DNA from: CAMQRS01 sp964370065
GTDB taxonomy: Bacteria; Bacillota_I; Bacilli_A; Erysipelotrichales; Erysipelotrichaceae
Assembly (NCBI GenBank): GCA_964370065.1
Contig: CAYJGK010000038.1
Location: 1-5,738 of the forward strand
DNA length: 5,738 nt
Direction of reading: 5' to 3'
Shown one piece after another: positions 5,385-5,738 of the stretch. Position 1 is the first letter of the stretch; each line of letters opens with the position of its first letter. The notes beneath the pieces are model-generated. The model did no database searches and was not told where the DNA came from. It worked only from the letters and a program-made list of their open reading frames with translations. A program made the translations under genes and the position numbers.

Positions 5385-5625
5385 TTACATGCCTCCTTAT
5401 TTTTTTTATCTTCTCTTTATAAGAGTACTAAATTTGTTTCGTGGCTGAAATAGCGTTCATAATTCAATCGTGGCATCTCTAGTAAAAGCGTTTATGAGAT
5501 ATTTTTCTTGATTTTCTATTTGATTTAAAGTTTGTGTTAATTCCATCTTAACATTCTTATAACATCACTTAAGTTAGATGACGCTAACTCGAATTAAAAA
5601 AATCAAGCATTACCATAATACTATC
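5385..5625 (-). other. Long 5' leader (about 240 nt) of the methyltransferase-acetyltransferase unit
   Basis: From the predicted start near 5625 to the ATG at 5384 there is no confidently called gene. It contains a hairpin-forming repeat AGTTAG/CTAACT (5572-5589), a small symmetry CTCTT-TAT-AAGAG (5413-5425) that includes a TATAAA and could be a second, -35-less promoter, and the AAGGAGG site at 5392-5398. A 29-codon open frame (5546-5457, starting MELTQTLNQ) has a protein-like composition but no ribosome site. I do not recognise a known riboswitch or T-box in the leader. Confidence 0.4.
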
Positions 5626-5631
5626 ATTATC

Positions 5632-5660
5632 ATATTATCAAAGTGACTTATTCTTGTCAA
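5632..5660 (-). promoter_or_regulatory. Promoter of the methyltransferase unit, with TGATAAT repeats over the -10 region
   Basis: A perfect TTGACA (5660-5655) is followed after 17 bp by TAATAT (5637-5632); a GATAAT is the alternative -10 at 15 bp. It sits directly after the terminator of the preceding gene. Two exact TGATAAT direct repeats (5640-5634 and 5632-5626) followed by GATAG overlap the -10 and start site. TGATAAT is a half-site of Fur-type 7-1-7 operators, but here the copies are direct rather than inverted, so iron control is only a suggestion. Confidence 0.6.
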
Positions 5661-5666
5661 ATATAC

Positions 5667-5690
5667 AAAAAAAGCGTCCTTAGACGCTTA
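5667..5690 (-). terminator. Strong Rho-independent terminator of a gene beyond the right edge
   Basis: AAGCGTC (5672-5678) and GACGCTT (5683-5689) form a 7-bp stem around a 4-nt loop. On the minus strand the stem runs straight into a T-run (5673-5667). It terminates minus-strand transcription coming from beyond 5738 and insulates the next promoter. Confidence 0.9.
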
Positions 5691-5738
5691 ATTCATTGAA
5701 TCGTTTGATTCCCCATGTTTGTAATAAATAGTATAATG
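5688..5738 (-). CDS. Partial 3' end of an unidentified minus-strand gene (frame uncertain)
   Basis: The terminator at 5667-5690 implies a gene ending just to its right. One frame gives 16 residues ending HGESNDSMN with a TAA stop (5690-5688) at the foot of the hairpin, the same stop-at-stem arrangement as the reductase and acetyltransferase genes here. The other two minus-strand frames are also open to the window edge, with stops at 5695-5693 and 5682-5680 (the latter in the hairpin loop), so the frame is a guess. No product can be assigned. Confidence 0.3.
   Translation of the reverse strand, partial: HYTIYYKHGESNDSMN

Noticed and set aside
5578..5646. Short plus-strand frame starting MTLTRIKKIK
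   Set aside because: It is 22 codons in AT-rich DNA, antisense to the promoter and leader of the methyltransferase unit, with no ribosome site.

Overview
The window looks like chromosomal DNA from a low-GC Bacillota (Firmicutes), probably a Bacilli-type organism. By eye only about a third of the bases are G or C. Shine-Dalgarno sites are strong (AAGGAGG twice), one gene starts with TTG, and terminators are short hairpins with T-runs. Nothing fixes the genus. All supported genes lie on the minus strand in three tandem two-gene units, so transcription runs from high to low coordinates. No transposase, integrase, CRISPR array, tRNA or rRNA was seen.

Unit 1 (5660 to 3910): a promoter with a perfect TTGACA -35 box, a leader of roughly 240 nt, a leucine-carboxyl-methyltransferase-family SAM-dependent methyltransferase (4563-5384), then 42 bp downstream a GNAT-type N-acetyltransferase (3939-4520), ending in a terminator at 3910-3940. 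Together they look like a small-molecule or protein modification pair. The substrate is unknown.

A gene-poor stretch follows (3531-3938), holding several perfect inverted repeats. Unit 2 (3530 to 2104) is a Cof-type HAD hydrolase (2646-3530) whose 3' end overlaps a RibD_C/dihydrofolate-reductase-like reductase (2129-2659) by 14 bp. The unit ends in a GC-rich hairpin with an eight-base T-run.

Unit 3 (2094 to 1) is a complete transcription unit: a sigma-A-type promoter whose -10 box is one arm of a 15-bp palindrome, a TTG-started Gfo/Idh/MocA oxidoreductase (995-2017), a second, divergent Gfo/Idh/MocA oxidoreductase 3 bp downstream (35-991), and a terminator hairpin at the window edge. The pair probably acts on a sugar, inositol or related polyol, but no transporter or kinase in the window identifies the substrate.

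At the right edge a strong terminator (5667-5690) marks the end of another minus-strand gene, of which at most about 16 codons are visible. Overall this is mostly ordinary core or accessory metabolism. The points most worth a second look are regulatory: the palindrome over the unit 3 promoter, the cluster of inverted repeats at 3585-3878, and the long leader with repeated TGATAAT elements upstream of the methyltransferase.
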